DNA from: Planctomycetota bacterium
Lineage (GTDB): Bacteria > Planctomycetota > Planctomycetia > Gemmatales > Gemmataceae
Assembly (NCBI GenBank): GCA_021413735.1
Contig: JAIOPV010000047.1
Coordinates: 1 to 61,186, forward strand
DNA: 61,186 bases
Direction of reading: 5' to 3'
The notes beneath the pieces were generated by a model. The model worked only from the letters and a program-made list of their open reading frames with translations, searched no databases and was not told the DNA's origin. The number at the start of each line of letters is the position of its first letter. Position 1 is the first letter of the stretch. The position numbers and the translations under genes are program-made. Positions 44,145 to 54,000 of the stretch are shown in pieces.

Positions 44145-44213
44145 CCGCAGGCCGTTGCCAGATCGGTTACCATTCGATGTGCCCGAACTTTTGACCCGTT
44201 GCGCAGCTTCCTG

Positions 44214-47200
44214 ATGAATCCGATCTCCATTGCCCTTCGCCGACCGATCACCGTCCTGGTGCTGGTCGTCGGCACTGCGTTCGCCGGCGCTCTCGCGTAT
44301 ACCCGGATGAAGGTAGACATCTTCCCGGCGTTGAATCTGCCAGTGATCTACGTCGCGCAGCCCTACGGCGGCATGGACCCCCAGCAGATGGAAGGGCTGA
44401 TCGCCAACTACTACGAGTATCACTTCCTTTACATCAACGGCATCCACCACGTCGAATCGAAAAACGTTCAGGGCGCGTCCCTGATGAAGCTGTATTTCCA
44501 CCCCGGCACCGACATGGCTCAGGCGATGGCCGAGACCGTCGGCTATGTGAATCGTTCGCGGGCGTTCATGCCGCCGGGCACCGTTCAGCCATTCATCATG
44601 CGGTTCGACACCGGCTCGGTTCCCGTCGGCTATCTCGTGCTTTCCAGCGAGACGAAGACCGTCGGCCAGATTCAGGATCAGGCGTTGTTCAAAGTGCGGC
44701 CGATGTTCGCGGCGATCGAGGGCGTGAGCGCTCCGCCGCCGTTTGGTGGAAGCCAGCGCACGGTCGTTGTGCGGGCCGATCCGCAACAGTTGTTGGCCCG
44801 TGGCATCTCGGCCGACGAGGTCGTCGAGGCACTTTCGAGCGGTAACACCATTGCTCCATCGGGCCAGCTCCGTGACCAGACGCGGATGCCGTTGGTTCCG
44901 ACGAACTCGCTCGTGGTGAAGCCCGATGAACTCGGCAAAATCCAGGTGACGCCCGGTGTGTTCCTGCGTGATGTATGTCGCCGTGATCCCGTCACCGGCC
45001 GACCGCTGATTGACGACGCGACTGACATGCCGACCGGTTACGCCCTCGTGAATGGCAAGCGAGCGGTGTACATCCTCGTGACGAAACGGGCCAGTGCCAG
45101 CACCCTCGATGTGGTCAGCAATGTCCGGGCGAACCTTCCCGCGATGCAGGCTGTGCTCCCCGACGACATCAAGGTGAGTTTCGAGTTCGATCAATCGCCG
45201 TATGTCACGAATTCGATGCAGGGGGTCGCGCTCGAAGGACTCATCGCCGCGGGTTTGGTTGGGCTGATGGTGCTGCTGTTCCTGCGAGACTGGCGTTCCG
45301 TGATCGTCGTGGTGTTGAACATTCCGCTGGCGTTGATTGCGGCGTTGGTTGCCCTGTGGCTGACTGGGCAGACAATCAACCTGATGACGCTCGGCGGATT
45401 GGCACTCGCGGTCGGCATCCTCGTGGATGAGGCGACGGTCGAGGTCGAGAACATTCACACGCAGATGGCGAAGCACGATTCGGTGGCGCTCGCCGTGAGA
45501 CTTGGGAACATGGAAACGGCGGTGCCACGACTGCTGGCGATGCTCTGCATCCTGGCCGTGTTCATCCCCTCGTTCCTGATGCAAGGCACGGCTCGTGCCC
45601 TGTTCGTACCGTTGTCGCTGGCGGTCGGTTTCTCGATGATCGCGAGCTACATCCTCTCCAGCAGCTTCCTGCCGGTCATGTGTGTCTGGCTCCTTCGCCG
45701 AAAGGATGAAGGCGCAAGGATGAAGGATGAAAAGAGCCGTGCTGGTCTTTTGTCGTTCCTCTTCCTTCAGCCTTCCGCCTTCATCCTTCGTTTGCGTTGG
45801 ATAGCAGTACCGATCTATGTGGTGGTGGCGAGCGGGGTGGCGTTCCTTGGTAGTCAGCAACTCGGAACCGAGATCTTCCCGCAGGTGGATGCCGGGCAGT
45901 TTCAATTCCGGCTGAAGGCTCCGACCGGCACACGCATCGAACAAACCGAGGCGATCACACAAGAGGCACTGCGGTTCATCGGCGACGAAGTTCGCGCCAG
46001 TGGCGGCGAGATCAACATTAGCCTCGGATACGTCGGACTGATTCCCTCGACGTACCCAATCAACGCCGTGTATCTGTGGATGGGCGGGCCTGAGGAATCG
46101 GTCGTGCGGGTGGCCCTGAAGCCGAGCAAGGTTCGGATCGAAGACCTGAAGGCTCGACTGCGCGAGAAGCTGCCGCCGCACTTGCGATCGTGGACAGCCG
46201 AGAAGTGGAAACGTGAGGGGCTTTCCGCTGATGTGGTCGATCGGCGAGTCGCGGATCTCAGGCTCTCGTTCGAACCTGCGGACATCGTGAACGAAGTGAT
46301 GAGCTTCGGGTCGCCGTCGCCGATCGAGGTTGCAGTGTCGGGGCCGAAGATGCCCGACAACCGCGCCCATGCCGAAAAGGTCTACCGCGAACTCGCGAAC
46401 CTCTCGGCCGTCGTCGATCTTCGATATGGGCAGGCTCTCGACTATCCCACGATCGAGGTTGAGGTCGATCGCGAGAAGATCGCGCCGACGGGTGCCACTC
46501 CAAACGACGCAGCGAAAGCGCTCGTTCCGTTTACGTCGTCGAGCCGTTTCACGGTGCCGAACTACTGGCGTGACCCCGCGAGCGGTATCGGCTATCAGGT
46601 TCAGGTCGAGGTGCCGTTCACGCTGGTGAAGTCGGCGAAGGATCTCGAACTCGCGCCGGTTCTCTCGAAGGGGCCGAACAAACTGCTTGTTCGCGACATC
46701 GGCCGCATCAAGGAAGGCGTGATGTCCGGCGAGATCGACCGCTACAACATGCGGCGAGTCGTGAGCATGACCGGGAATATCCAGGGCACGGACCTCGGAG
46801 ACGTGGCACGGCAAGTATCGAAGGCTGTCGAAGCCGCTGGCCCGCCACCGCAGGGTGTGAATGTGGATGTTCGCGGTCAACTCACGCCGTTGAACGAACT
46901 CTTCCGTGGCCTGGGCTTCGGGCTGATCGTGGCGGTGGTCGTCATTGCTCTGATGTTGCTGGCGTACTTCCAGTCGTTCCGACTCGCCCTGGTCGCGGTG
47001 GCTTCGGTGCCGGCTGTCCTTGCTGGGGTCGTCGTCATGCTGCTCGCCACGAGCACGACGCTGAATCTTCAGTCGTTCATGGGTGCGATCACGGCCGTCG
47101 GCGTGGCGACTGCGAATGCGATCCTGCTTGTGACGTTCGCGGAGCGGGCACGGGTTGGCGGCATGACCGCACGCGAGGCCGGGATCGAGGGAGCGAAGAC

Positions 47201-47489
47201 TCGTGTTCGACCGATCCTGATGACGAGTTGTGCGATGATCGCCGGTATGCTTCCGATGGCTCTGGGACTTGGTGAAGGTGGCGATCAGGTGGCTCCGCTG
47301 GGTCGGGCTGTGATCGGCGGGTTGGCCGCTGGCACGCTCACGACGTTGTTCATCTTGCCAGCCGTGTTCGCACTCGTGATGGGCCGCTCCGGAACGGCAT
47401 CGGCGTCGCTCGATCCGTTCGACCCGGCCAGCCCGCACTTTGTTCCGCACGCCGATCCGCACAACCGGGAGGTTTCTCATGCGTCGTGA
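44214..47489 (+). CDS. RND efflux permease with in-frame palindromic insertion and altered proton relay
   Basis: 1091 residues from the ATG at 44214 (an in-frame TTG at 44199 is the alternative). The protein has the RND duplication: TM1, porter, TM2-6, TM7, second porter, TM8-12. The TM4 relay reads D405-E406 (GILVDEATVEVEN) instead of Asp-Asp, and the TM10 Lys is replaced by A967 (GVATANAILLV), so the proton pathway differs from AcrB. Residues 497-525 (KDEGARMKDEK to SAFIL) are encoded by palindromic element A3, sitting in the cytoplasmic linker between TM6 and TM7 where extra residues are tolerated. Shares an 11-bp overlap with the adaptor gene. Substrate unknown. Confidence 0.92.
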   Translation: MNPISIALRRPITVLVLVVGTAFAGALAYTRMKVDIFPALNLPVIYVAQPYGGMDPQQMEGLIANYYEYHFLYINGIHHVESKNVQGASLMKLYFHPGTDMAQAMAETVGYVNRSRAFMPPGTVQPFIMRFDTGSVPVGYLVLSSETKTVGQIQDQALFKVRPMFAAIEGVSAPPPFGGSQRTVVVRADPQQLLARGISADEVVEALSSGNTIAPSGQLRDQTRMPLVPTNSLVVKPDELGKIQVTPGVFLRDVCRRDPVTGRPLIDDATDMPTGYALVNGKRAVYILVTKRASASTLDVVSNVRANLPAMQAVLPDDIKVSFEFDQSPYVTNSMQGVALEGLIAAGLVGLMVLLFLRDWRSVIVVVLNIPLALIAALVALWLTGQTINLMTLGGLALAVGILVDEATVEVENIHTQMAKHDSVALAVRLGNMETAVPRLLAMLCILAVFIPSFLMQGTARALFVPLSLAVGFSMIASYILSSSFLPVMCVWLLRRKDEGARMKDEKSRAGLLSFLFLQPSAFILRLRWIAVPIYVVVASGVAFLGSQQLGTEIFPQVDAGQFQFRLKAPTGTRIEQTEAITQEALRFIGDEVRASGGEINISLGYVGLIPSTYPINAVYLWMGGPEESVVRVALKPSKVRIEDLKARLREKLPPHLRSWTAEKWKREGLSADVVDRRVADLRLSFEPADIVNEVMSFGSPSPIEVAVSGPKMPDNRAHAEKVYRELANLSAVVDLRYGQALDYPTIEVEVDREKIAPTGATPNDAAKALVPFTSSSRFTVPNYWRDPASGIGYQVQVEVPFTLVKSAKDLELAPVLSKGPNKLLVRDIGRIKEGVMSGEIDRYNMRRVVSMTGNIQGTDLGDVARQVSKAVEAAGPPPQGVNVDVRGQLTPLNELFRGLGFGLIVAVVVIALMLLAYFQSFRLALVAVASVPAVLAGVVVMLLATSTTLNLQSFMGAITAVGVATANAILLVTFAERARVGGMTAREAGIEGAKTRVRPILMTSCAMIAGMLPMALGLGEGGDQVAPLGRAVIGGLAAGTLTTLFILPAVFALVMGRSGTASASLDPFDPASPHFVPHADPHNREVSHAS
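45702..45788. repeat. Palindromic GGATGAA element, copy A3 (in frame in RND gene)
   Basis: 87 bp, 29 codons. Left arm AAGGATGAAGGCGCAAGGAT followed by GAAGGATGAAAAGA; the right arm (CTTCCTTCAGCCTTCCGCCT then TCATCCTT) is its imperfect complement. The left 13 bp differ from those of A2 at one base only. It starts on a codon boundary and has no stop in the host frame. Confidence 0.9.
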
Positions 47490-48861
47490 CGTGGCTCTGT
47501 TCATGACGATTTTCGCGGGCCTCACACCGGGTGTCGGGTGCAATCGGAAGCCTCCCGCGCCGGCACACACTGCGCCTGCCGCTCCGCAGATCGTCGTGGT
47601 GAAGCCCGAAATGCGCCCGGTGAAACGCGAGGTCGAACAGCCCGGCACGGTTCAAGCATTCGAGGAAACGGCACTTCATGCGAAGCTAACTGGCTTCGTC
47701 GAATCCATTGAGGAGGACCCCGAGAAACTGGCACTGCTCGCGAAGAACACGACCGACAAGGAAGTCGCTGCGAAGCACGACCGCTTCATCGACATCGGCA
47801 GCCGCGTGAAGAAGAATCAGGTGCTGGCTCGGCTGTCGATTCCTGAACTGGACCAGGAATTCAAGCAGAAAGAAGCACTGGTTCGGCAGGCCGATGCCGA
47901 GGTGATCCAATCGCAGAAAGCGCAGGCGGCAGCGGTCGCAGGAGTGATCGCGGTGAACGCAGCAGTGGCCGAAGCCGATGCTGGTGTCGATCGCACGCAG
48001 GCGTTGGTCGAGAGCTGGCAGAAGGAGTTTGAACGTGTCGGCAAACTGGTGACGGGCGGGGTCGGCGATCGTCAGACGCGGGACGAGACGCAGAACCAAC
48101 TGAAGGCTGCCGAGGCGACGTTGAAGGGGGCAACGGCTCGTGTGCTGTCTGCGAAGGCCGCGGTGACGAAGGCCGAAGCGGACCGCGACAAAGCCGCGGC
48201 AGACATCGACGCCGCGAAGGCTCGCGTTGATGTCGCGAAGGCCGAAGCGGGTCGGTTGAAGGCGTTGCTGGCTTACACGGAGATCAAGGCACCGTTCGAT
48301 GGCATCGTGACACGTCGGGCGGTCAACACGCGTGATCTGGTGAGCGCGACGGAGAAGATCGCGCTGTTCAGCGTTGCCCGGATCGACCCGGTGCGGGTGG
48401 TGGTGCAGGTGCCGGAAGCCGATGCGGGGTTGGTCGCGGTTGGGCAGACGGTTCGGCTAACCCTTCAGACGGGTCAGAGCGAAGAAAGCGGCAAGGTGAT
48501 TCGCACGTCGTGGTCGCTAGAGCCCGGTTCGCGAACGTTGCGAACAGAGATCGACCTGCCGAACGCGAAGGAGCTGATTCGCCCTGGGATGTACGCTTAC
48601 GCGAAGTTGACAGCCGAGTTGCCTGCGGCGTGGTCGGTGCCAGTTACTGCGATTGGCAAAGTGAATGACGAACCCGTGATGTACTTGGTGGAAGGTGGTA
48701 AGGCGGTTCGCGTTCGGGTGGAGTTGTTGCGAGGCGACAGTCAGTTCACGCAGGTTCGACGCTACAAGAAACCCGGCGCGAGCGACTGGACCGATGTGAC
48801 CGGCACCGAAGCGATTGCTTCACCCGCATCGGCTTTGGCCGATGGACAACCAGTGCAGTAA
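47479..48861 (+). CDS. Periplasmic adaptor (membrane fusion) lipoprotein of RND efflux system
   Basis: 460 residues from the ATG at 47479 (GGAGG upstream), overlapping the pump stop. Signal peptide with lipobox (TPGVGC, Cys about 21). Lipoyl half-motifs flank a long alpha-helical hairpin (about 120-260, rich in Ala, Lys, Glu: KAEADRDKAAADIDAAKARV), then LKALLAYTEIKAPFDGIVTRR and a beta-barrel domain (VQVPEADAGLVAVGQTVRL). It bridges the pump and the TolC-like channel encoded just upstream. Confidence 0.93.
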   Translation: MRRDVALFMTIFAGLTPGVGCNRKPPAPAHTAPAAPQIVVVKPEMRPVKREVEQPGTVQAFEETALHAKLTGFVESIEEDPEKLALLAKNTTDKEVAAKHDRFIDIGSRVKKNQVLARLSIPELDQEFKQKEALVRQADAEVIQSQKAQAAAVAGVIAVNAAVAEADAGVDRTQALVESWQKEFERVGKLVTGGVGDRQTRDETQNQLKAAEATLKGATARVLSAKAAVTKAEADRDKAAADIDAAKARVDVAKAEAGRLKALLAYTEIKAPFDGIVTRRAVNTRDLVSATEKIALFSVARIDPVRVVVQVPEADAGLVAVGQTVRLTLQTGQSEESGKVIRTSWSLEPGSRTLRTEIDLPNAKELIRPGMYAYAKLTAELPAAWSVPVTAIGKVNDEPVMYLVEGGKAVRVRVELLRGDSQFTQVRRYKKPGASDWTDVTGTEAIASPASALADGQPVQ

Positions 48862-48890
48862 ATACGGACGCACATCGTCATAACCGCACC

Positions 48891-49367
48891 TCATTTCGCA
48901 GAGAAAGGGTCGTCGGTTTCTTCAAACCACGACGTTGGCGGGGAATGAGTACCCGCAAGCTCCCTGAGCTTCTCCGCTGGCAATGAGAACTTCTCGGTTA
49001 GGATTTGGGCGAGGTCATGTGAACTCTGCCAGCGGGGGAACAGTTCATCATAAAGCTGTTTTAGTTCCTCGACGGCCCGGCTCATTTCCGAAATCCAAAC
49101 GGGATTCGGTCCGAAAGCACGTTGGTGAATCTCGGTCAGAGAGAGGTACTCCTCAAGCAAGCGAAGATGTCCCTTCAGCAAGGCGTGGTAGTCGTCGCGG
49201 GTTGCGTGCAATTCTTCGAGCCGGCGATTCTCGGCAGCCTCTCGGCAGGTGCGTTCCCAATCTCGTCGCAGTTCCTCCGTGACTTCGCGAGCGAGACGAG
49301 CGAACGGTCCTGGGAAGTCATCCATTGCTCGTGGGTGAAATAACGAATGTAACATAGCCGCGGCCAT
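48891..49367 (-). CDS. Hypothetical helical protein
   Basis: 158 residues from the ATG at 49367, preferred because AGGAGG lies 7 nt upstream; a longer ORF reaches 49472. Mostly charged alpha-helix (FARLAREVTEELRRDWERTC, LHATRDDYHALLKGHLRLLEEYLSL), predicting coiled-coil or helical-bundle structure, and a short disordered C-terminus. No signal peptide, TM segment or known motif. Convergent with the efflux operon. I do not recognise the family. Confidence 0.65.
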   Translation of the reverse strand: MAAAMLHSLFHPRAMDDFPGPFARLAREVTEELRRDWERTCREAAENRRLEELHATRDDYHALLKGHLRLLEEYLSLTEIHQRAFGPNPVWISEMSRAVEELKQLYDELFPRWQSSHDLAQILTEKFSLPAEKLRELAGTHSPPTSWFEETDDPFSAK

Positions 49368-49509
49368 AACAACCCTCCTCTCCGACATCATCCTGCAACG
49401 AGGATGTCGAGGCAACCGCGATTGTATCCTTCGGCTGGTTCTTGCTTGGAGCGTCGCGCGTTCAGGGTACAATTAACCCATTCCCGCCACGCGATCTCGG
49501 ATTCACTCG

Positions 49510-50976
49510 ATGCCTACCCCACTGCAATTCCCGTCTGTTCCAATGTCCCGTCGTGAAGTGTTCTCCCGCTGCGGACTTGGCATTGGTGCCCTTGGGCTTG
49601 CCGACCTGTTCGCCCGCGATGGCCTGCTCGCAGCCGACACTGCCACACCCACGTCGCCGTTATCCGCGAAGAAGCCGCACTTCACCGGCAACGCGAAACG
49701 TGTGCTGCACATCTTCCCGGAAGGCGGTCCCAGTCAGGTCGATACCTTCGACCCGAAGCCGGCGCTCGACAAGTTCCACGGCAAACTCGCGCAAGAAGTC
49801 TACGCCGACTACATCAAGAACGCTCCCGCGACTGCAACCGACATGGGTCGACTCAGCGGGAAGTTGCAACGGTCAGCGTTCAAGTTCGCCAAGCATGGCA
49901 AGTCGGGCACCGAGGTCAGCGAGCTGTTCCCGATGCTCGCCAAGCAAGTCGATGAACTGTGTGTCGTGCGGTCGATGTTCACGAAGAGCAGCGTTCACGA
50001 ACCCGCTCAACTGCTGATGAGCACCGGTGAGGCAACGCTCGTGCGGCCGAGCATGGGAAGCTGGGTGACATACGGCCTCGGCACCGAGAACCAGAACTTG
50101 CCGGCGTTCGTAGGGCTGGCACCATCGGGCACCACGGCGAGCGGCGAGAAGCACTGGTCGGCGGCGTTTCTGCCGAGTTGGTCGCAGGGCACTGGCATCG
50201 CTACTCGGAATGCGACCGCCGAGAAGATGCTCGACAACATTCGCAGCGGGAACACGTCGCTGAAGGAACAACGTCGGCAACTCGAACTGATGAAGGCGAT
50301 GAACGCTGACTTCGCGGCTCGTCGTGGTCCCGGTGAAGACGCACTCGATAACCGCGTTCATGCGTTCGAGACAGCGTTCCGAATGCAGGTCGAAGCACAA
50401 GAAGCATTCGACATCACGCGGGAGCCGCAGAAGATTCGCGATATGTACGGCGACACAGAGCAGGGGAGGCAACTGCTGCTCGCACGGCGACTGCTCGAAC
50501 GCGGCGTTCGTTTCGTGCAGGCGTGGCACACCGGCTGGGACACGCACGACTTCAACGACGAGGAACACCGCAAACTGTCGAAAGCTGCGGATCAACCACT
50601 CGCGGCGCTCATCGCGGATCTGAAGCGGCTCGGCATGCTCGACGATACGCTCGTGCTGTGGGGTGGTGAGTTCGGTCGCACGCCGACGACCGACAACAAC
50701 GACGTGGCGTCGAAGAAGAGTATTGGTCGCGATCACAATGCGGGTGGCTTCACCGTCTGGATGGCGGGTGGCGGCATCAAGGGCGGGCAAGTGTATGGCA
50801 ACACCGACGAGTTCGGCGCGATCGCGTCACAGGACCGCATGGAGATTCATGACCTGCACGCGACGATCTTGCATTGCCTCGGCTTCGACCACACGAAACT
50901 GACCTTCCGCCACGCTGGCCGCGACTTCCGATTGACCGACGTTCACGGGCACGTTGTGAAGGCGCTGCTGGCGTGA
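49510..50976 (+). CDS. DUF1501 family secreted protein
   Basis: 488 residues. A twin-arginine-like signal (MSRREVFSRCGLGIGALGLADL, about 12-33) suggests Tat export. The DUF1501 body, related to the sulfatase/alkaline-phosphatase fold, shows FPEGGPSQVDTFDPKPAL near the start, WDTH (GWDTHDFN) in the middle, WGGEFGRTPT, RDHNAGGFTVWMAGGGIKGG, and HDLHATILHCLGFDH at the end. In planctomycetes it is regularly encoded beside PSCyt1/DUF1549/DUF1553 proteins, as here; biochemical role unknown. Its stop codon TGA is the outermost part of palindrome B2. Confidence 0.95.
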   Translation: MPTPLQFPSVPMSRREVFSRCGLGIGALGLADLFARDGLLAADTATPTSPLSAKKPHFTGNAKRVLHIFPEGGPSQVDTFDPKPALDKFHGKLAQEVYADYIKNAPATATDMGRLSGKLQRSAFKFAKHGKSGTEVSELFPMLAKQVDELCVVRSMFTKSSVHEPAQLLMSTGEATLVRPSMGSWVTYGLGTENQNLPAFVGLAPSGTTASGEKHWSAAFLPSWSQGTGIATRNATAEKMLDNIRSGNTSLKEQRRQLELMKAMNADFAARRGPGEDALDNRVHAFETAFRMQVEAQEAFDITREPQKIRDMYGDTEQGRQLLLARRLLERGVRFVQAWHTGWDTHDFNDEEHRKLSKAADQPLAALIADLKRLGMLDDTLVLWGGEFGRTPTTDNNDVASKKSIGRDHNAGGFTVWMAGGGIKGGQVYGNTDEFGAIASQDRMEIHDLHATILHCLGFDHTKLTFRHAGRDFRLTDVHGHVVKALLA

Positions 50977-51067
50977 GCGTCGCGGCGTCAGCCCGACGGT
51001 GCGACCAGAACAATCAAATTGCAAACCGAGCCGCCAGACAACCGTCGGGCTGACGCCGCGACGCTCA
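50974..51067. repeat. Palindromic element, copy B2
   Basis: 27-bp perfect inverted repeat (50974-51000 and 51041-51067) around a 40-nt loop, arm core CGTCAGCCCGACGG. It supplies the stop codon of the DUF1501 gene and ends 31 bp before the next start. Same family as B1. Confidence 0.88.
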
Positions 51068-51098
51068 CTAACACGAATCTACCCACCACAATCACACC

Positions 51099-54000
51099 AT
51101 GCTCCGCATATTCCTCGCTGCCTTTGCCGTGCCGCTGCTTGCATCGTCAGCGTTCGCCGTCGACCCCAAGTTGACGCCCGAGCAAACGACGTTCTTCGAG
51201 AACAAGATTCGCCCCATTCTCGTCGAGCATTGCTACTCGTGCCACGGCGAGAAGAAAGACAAAGGCGGCCTTCGCCTCGACACTCGCGCCGCTGTCCTCA
51301 AGGGCGGTGATAGTGGCCCAGCAGTTGTTCCCGGCAAGCCCGAAGCCAGTCCGCTCGTGAAGGCCGTCAAGTTCACCGATCCGCACCTTCAGATGCCGCC
51401 GAAGGGCAAGCTGACCCCTGAGCAGATCGCCGCTCTCACCGATTGGGTGAAAGACGGTGCTCCCGATCCGCGAACCACAACCCCATCGGTTGCCGCCGAT
51501 CCGTATGACTTCACGAAACTCGTAGCCGGCGTGAAAACGCACTGGTCGTTTCAGCCCGTCGTTCAGCCCAAGGTGCCACAACCTGCAAACTCCAATCCGA
51601 TCGATGGGTTCCTGCTCGCGAAACTGAGTGACAAAGGGTTGTCATTCGCGAAGCCAGCCGACAAGCGAACCCTCATCCGACGTGCGACGTTCGATCTTCA
51701 CGGTGTGCCGCCGACTGCTGAGGAAGTCGAAGCATTCGAGAAGGATACATCGCCGAACGCCTACGAATCGCTGCTGGATCGGCTGCTGAAGTCGCCGCGA
51801 TATGGAGAACGCTGGGGTCGGCACTGGCTCGACGTCGCCCGCTACGCCGACAACCAAGGGGCCATCTTCAACAACAAGAACGATTACCCGTATGCGTGGA
51901 CGTACCGCGACTATGTCATCCGGGCGTTCAACGAAGACCTGCCGTTCGATCGCTTCGTGACGGAACAACTCGCTGCGGATCTGCTACCCGCGAAGCCCGG
52001 CGACAATCGGAACCTCGCGGCGCTCGGCTTCATGACGGTCGGCCGCAAGCCCGACGGAGTCGTCAGCGATGATGTGATCGACGACCGCATCGACACTGTT
52101 TCACGTGGACTGCTCGGCCTCACCGCCGGTTGTGCTCGCTGCCACGATCACAAACTCGAACCGATTCCAACTGTCGATTACTACGGACTGTACAGCATCT
52201 TCAAAAGCACCAAAGATCCGGATGTGCTGCCGGTGTTGGAACCACAGGCGAACACGCCAGACGCCTTGAAATACAAGGCCGACAACGAGAAGGCCCGCAA
52301 CACCGCAGTCGAAACGCACGCCCGTGTCACGGCACTGACGCTCATCGAAGTGCGGTCGCGTGTCGGCGAGTATCTGCTGTCGGTTCACGAGGCCGGTGGC
52401 AAGAACACATACCAGAACCCGAAGGCCAAAGACGACGTCATCAAGAAGAAGTTGCACGAGCTCATCCACAACAGCGTTGCCGGTGCGTGGGCTGCGTGGG
52501 TGAAGGGCAACACTGCTATGTTCACGCCGTGGGAAGAGTTCGCGAAACTGCCCGCTGCCGATTTCGCTGCGAAGGCCAAGCCGCTTGCCGAGGGATTCGC
52601 CGCGAACGCTGACAAGAAGCTGAATCCGCTCGTGGCGAAGGCGTTTGCAGGGAAGCCGCCCGAATCGCTCGCGGAGGTGGCGAAGCGTTACACCGATCTG
52701 TTCGCGAGTGTCGATGCTGCATGGCACAACAAGGCTGCCGACGAGTTGGCGAAGTTGGCGAAGCCGATGGCAGAGGATGCGACCGCTGGGGCAGCACAGT
52801 TCGGGCCGAACGTCATCGCTCGCCATTACAAGTTGGAACAGGCCCTCACGCTCGGTGACGGCGACGACGAGAAGTTGCGGAAACTGATGACCGATCCGAA
52901 GTCGCCATTTGCTCCGACCGCGAATCAGTTCGGTGGCTCGCGGCTGTATTCCAAGGAATCGCAGGACGCGGTGAACAAAGTGGCGGGGGCGATTACAGCA
53001 CTCGACGCACACCCGGGCGCTCCGGCTCGTGCGATGATCGTGCAGGAAGTGCCGCCGTACAACGGCAAGGTCTTCGTGCGTGGCAATCCTCGCATTCAAG
53101 GTGCGCCGGCCCCGCGAGCGTTCTTCACCGCGCTGTCGGGTCCGGAACGCAAGCCATTTCCTGCGACGAGTAGTGGTAGGCTCGAACTCGCGAAGGCCAT
53201 CGTTGACCCCACCAACCCGCTGACTGCTCGCGTGTTCGTGAATCGCGTTTGGGGCTGGCACTTCGGCAAGGGACTCGTCGGCACCGCGAGCGACTTCGGC
53301 TTCCGTGGCGACAAGCCGACGCATCCGGAACTGCTCGATTATCTCGCGGCGAAATTCGTTGCCGAGGGGTGGTCGGTGAAGAAGCTCCACAAGCAGATCA
53401 TGCTGACGGCGGCGTATCGGCAGTCGTCGCGCTCGACTGATGCCAGTGCGAACGGCACGAAGGCCGACCCCGAGAACAAGCTGCTCTGGAAGATGCCGCT
53501 GCGAAAACTCGAATTCGAGGCGTATCGCGATTCGATGCTCGCGGTCGCCGGTCGGCTCGATCCGCTCGAAGGCGGCAAGCCTGCAAACATCGCACAACCG
53601 ACCACCCTTCGCCGCACCGTGTATGCATTCGTTGATCGCAAGACGCTGCCGAATCTGTTCCGCAGTTTCGACTTCCCCGACCCGAACTTTTCATCCGCAT
53701 CACGCACAAGCACGACACTGCCACCCCAAGCACTGTTCCTCATGAACAGCCCGTTCGTCGTCGAGAACGCGAAGGCTCTTGCGACCGCCGTGAAGCCGAT
53801 GAGTGCCACTGACAAACCTGCCGCAGTGAAGAAGCTCTACCGTGCGGTTCTGCAACGCGAGGCCACGCCCGCTGAGATCGAACGCGCTCTGAAGTTCCTC
53901 GATCTGTACCCGGCGAACGATGTGGTTGTTCCTGAAGCCACGACCTGGAGCTACGGCTTCGCCGACTACGACGACAAGACCAAGAAGGTTGCCGGATTCA

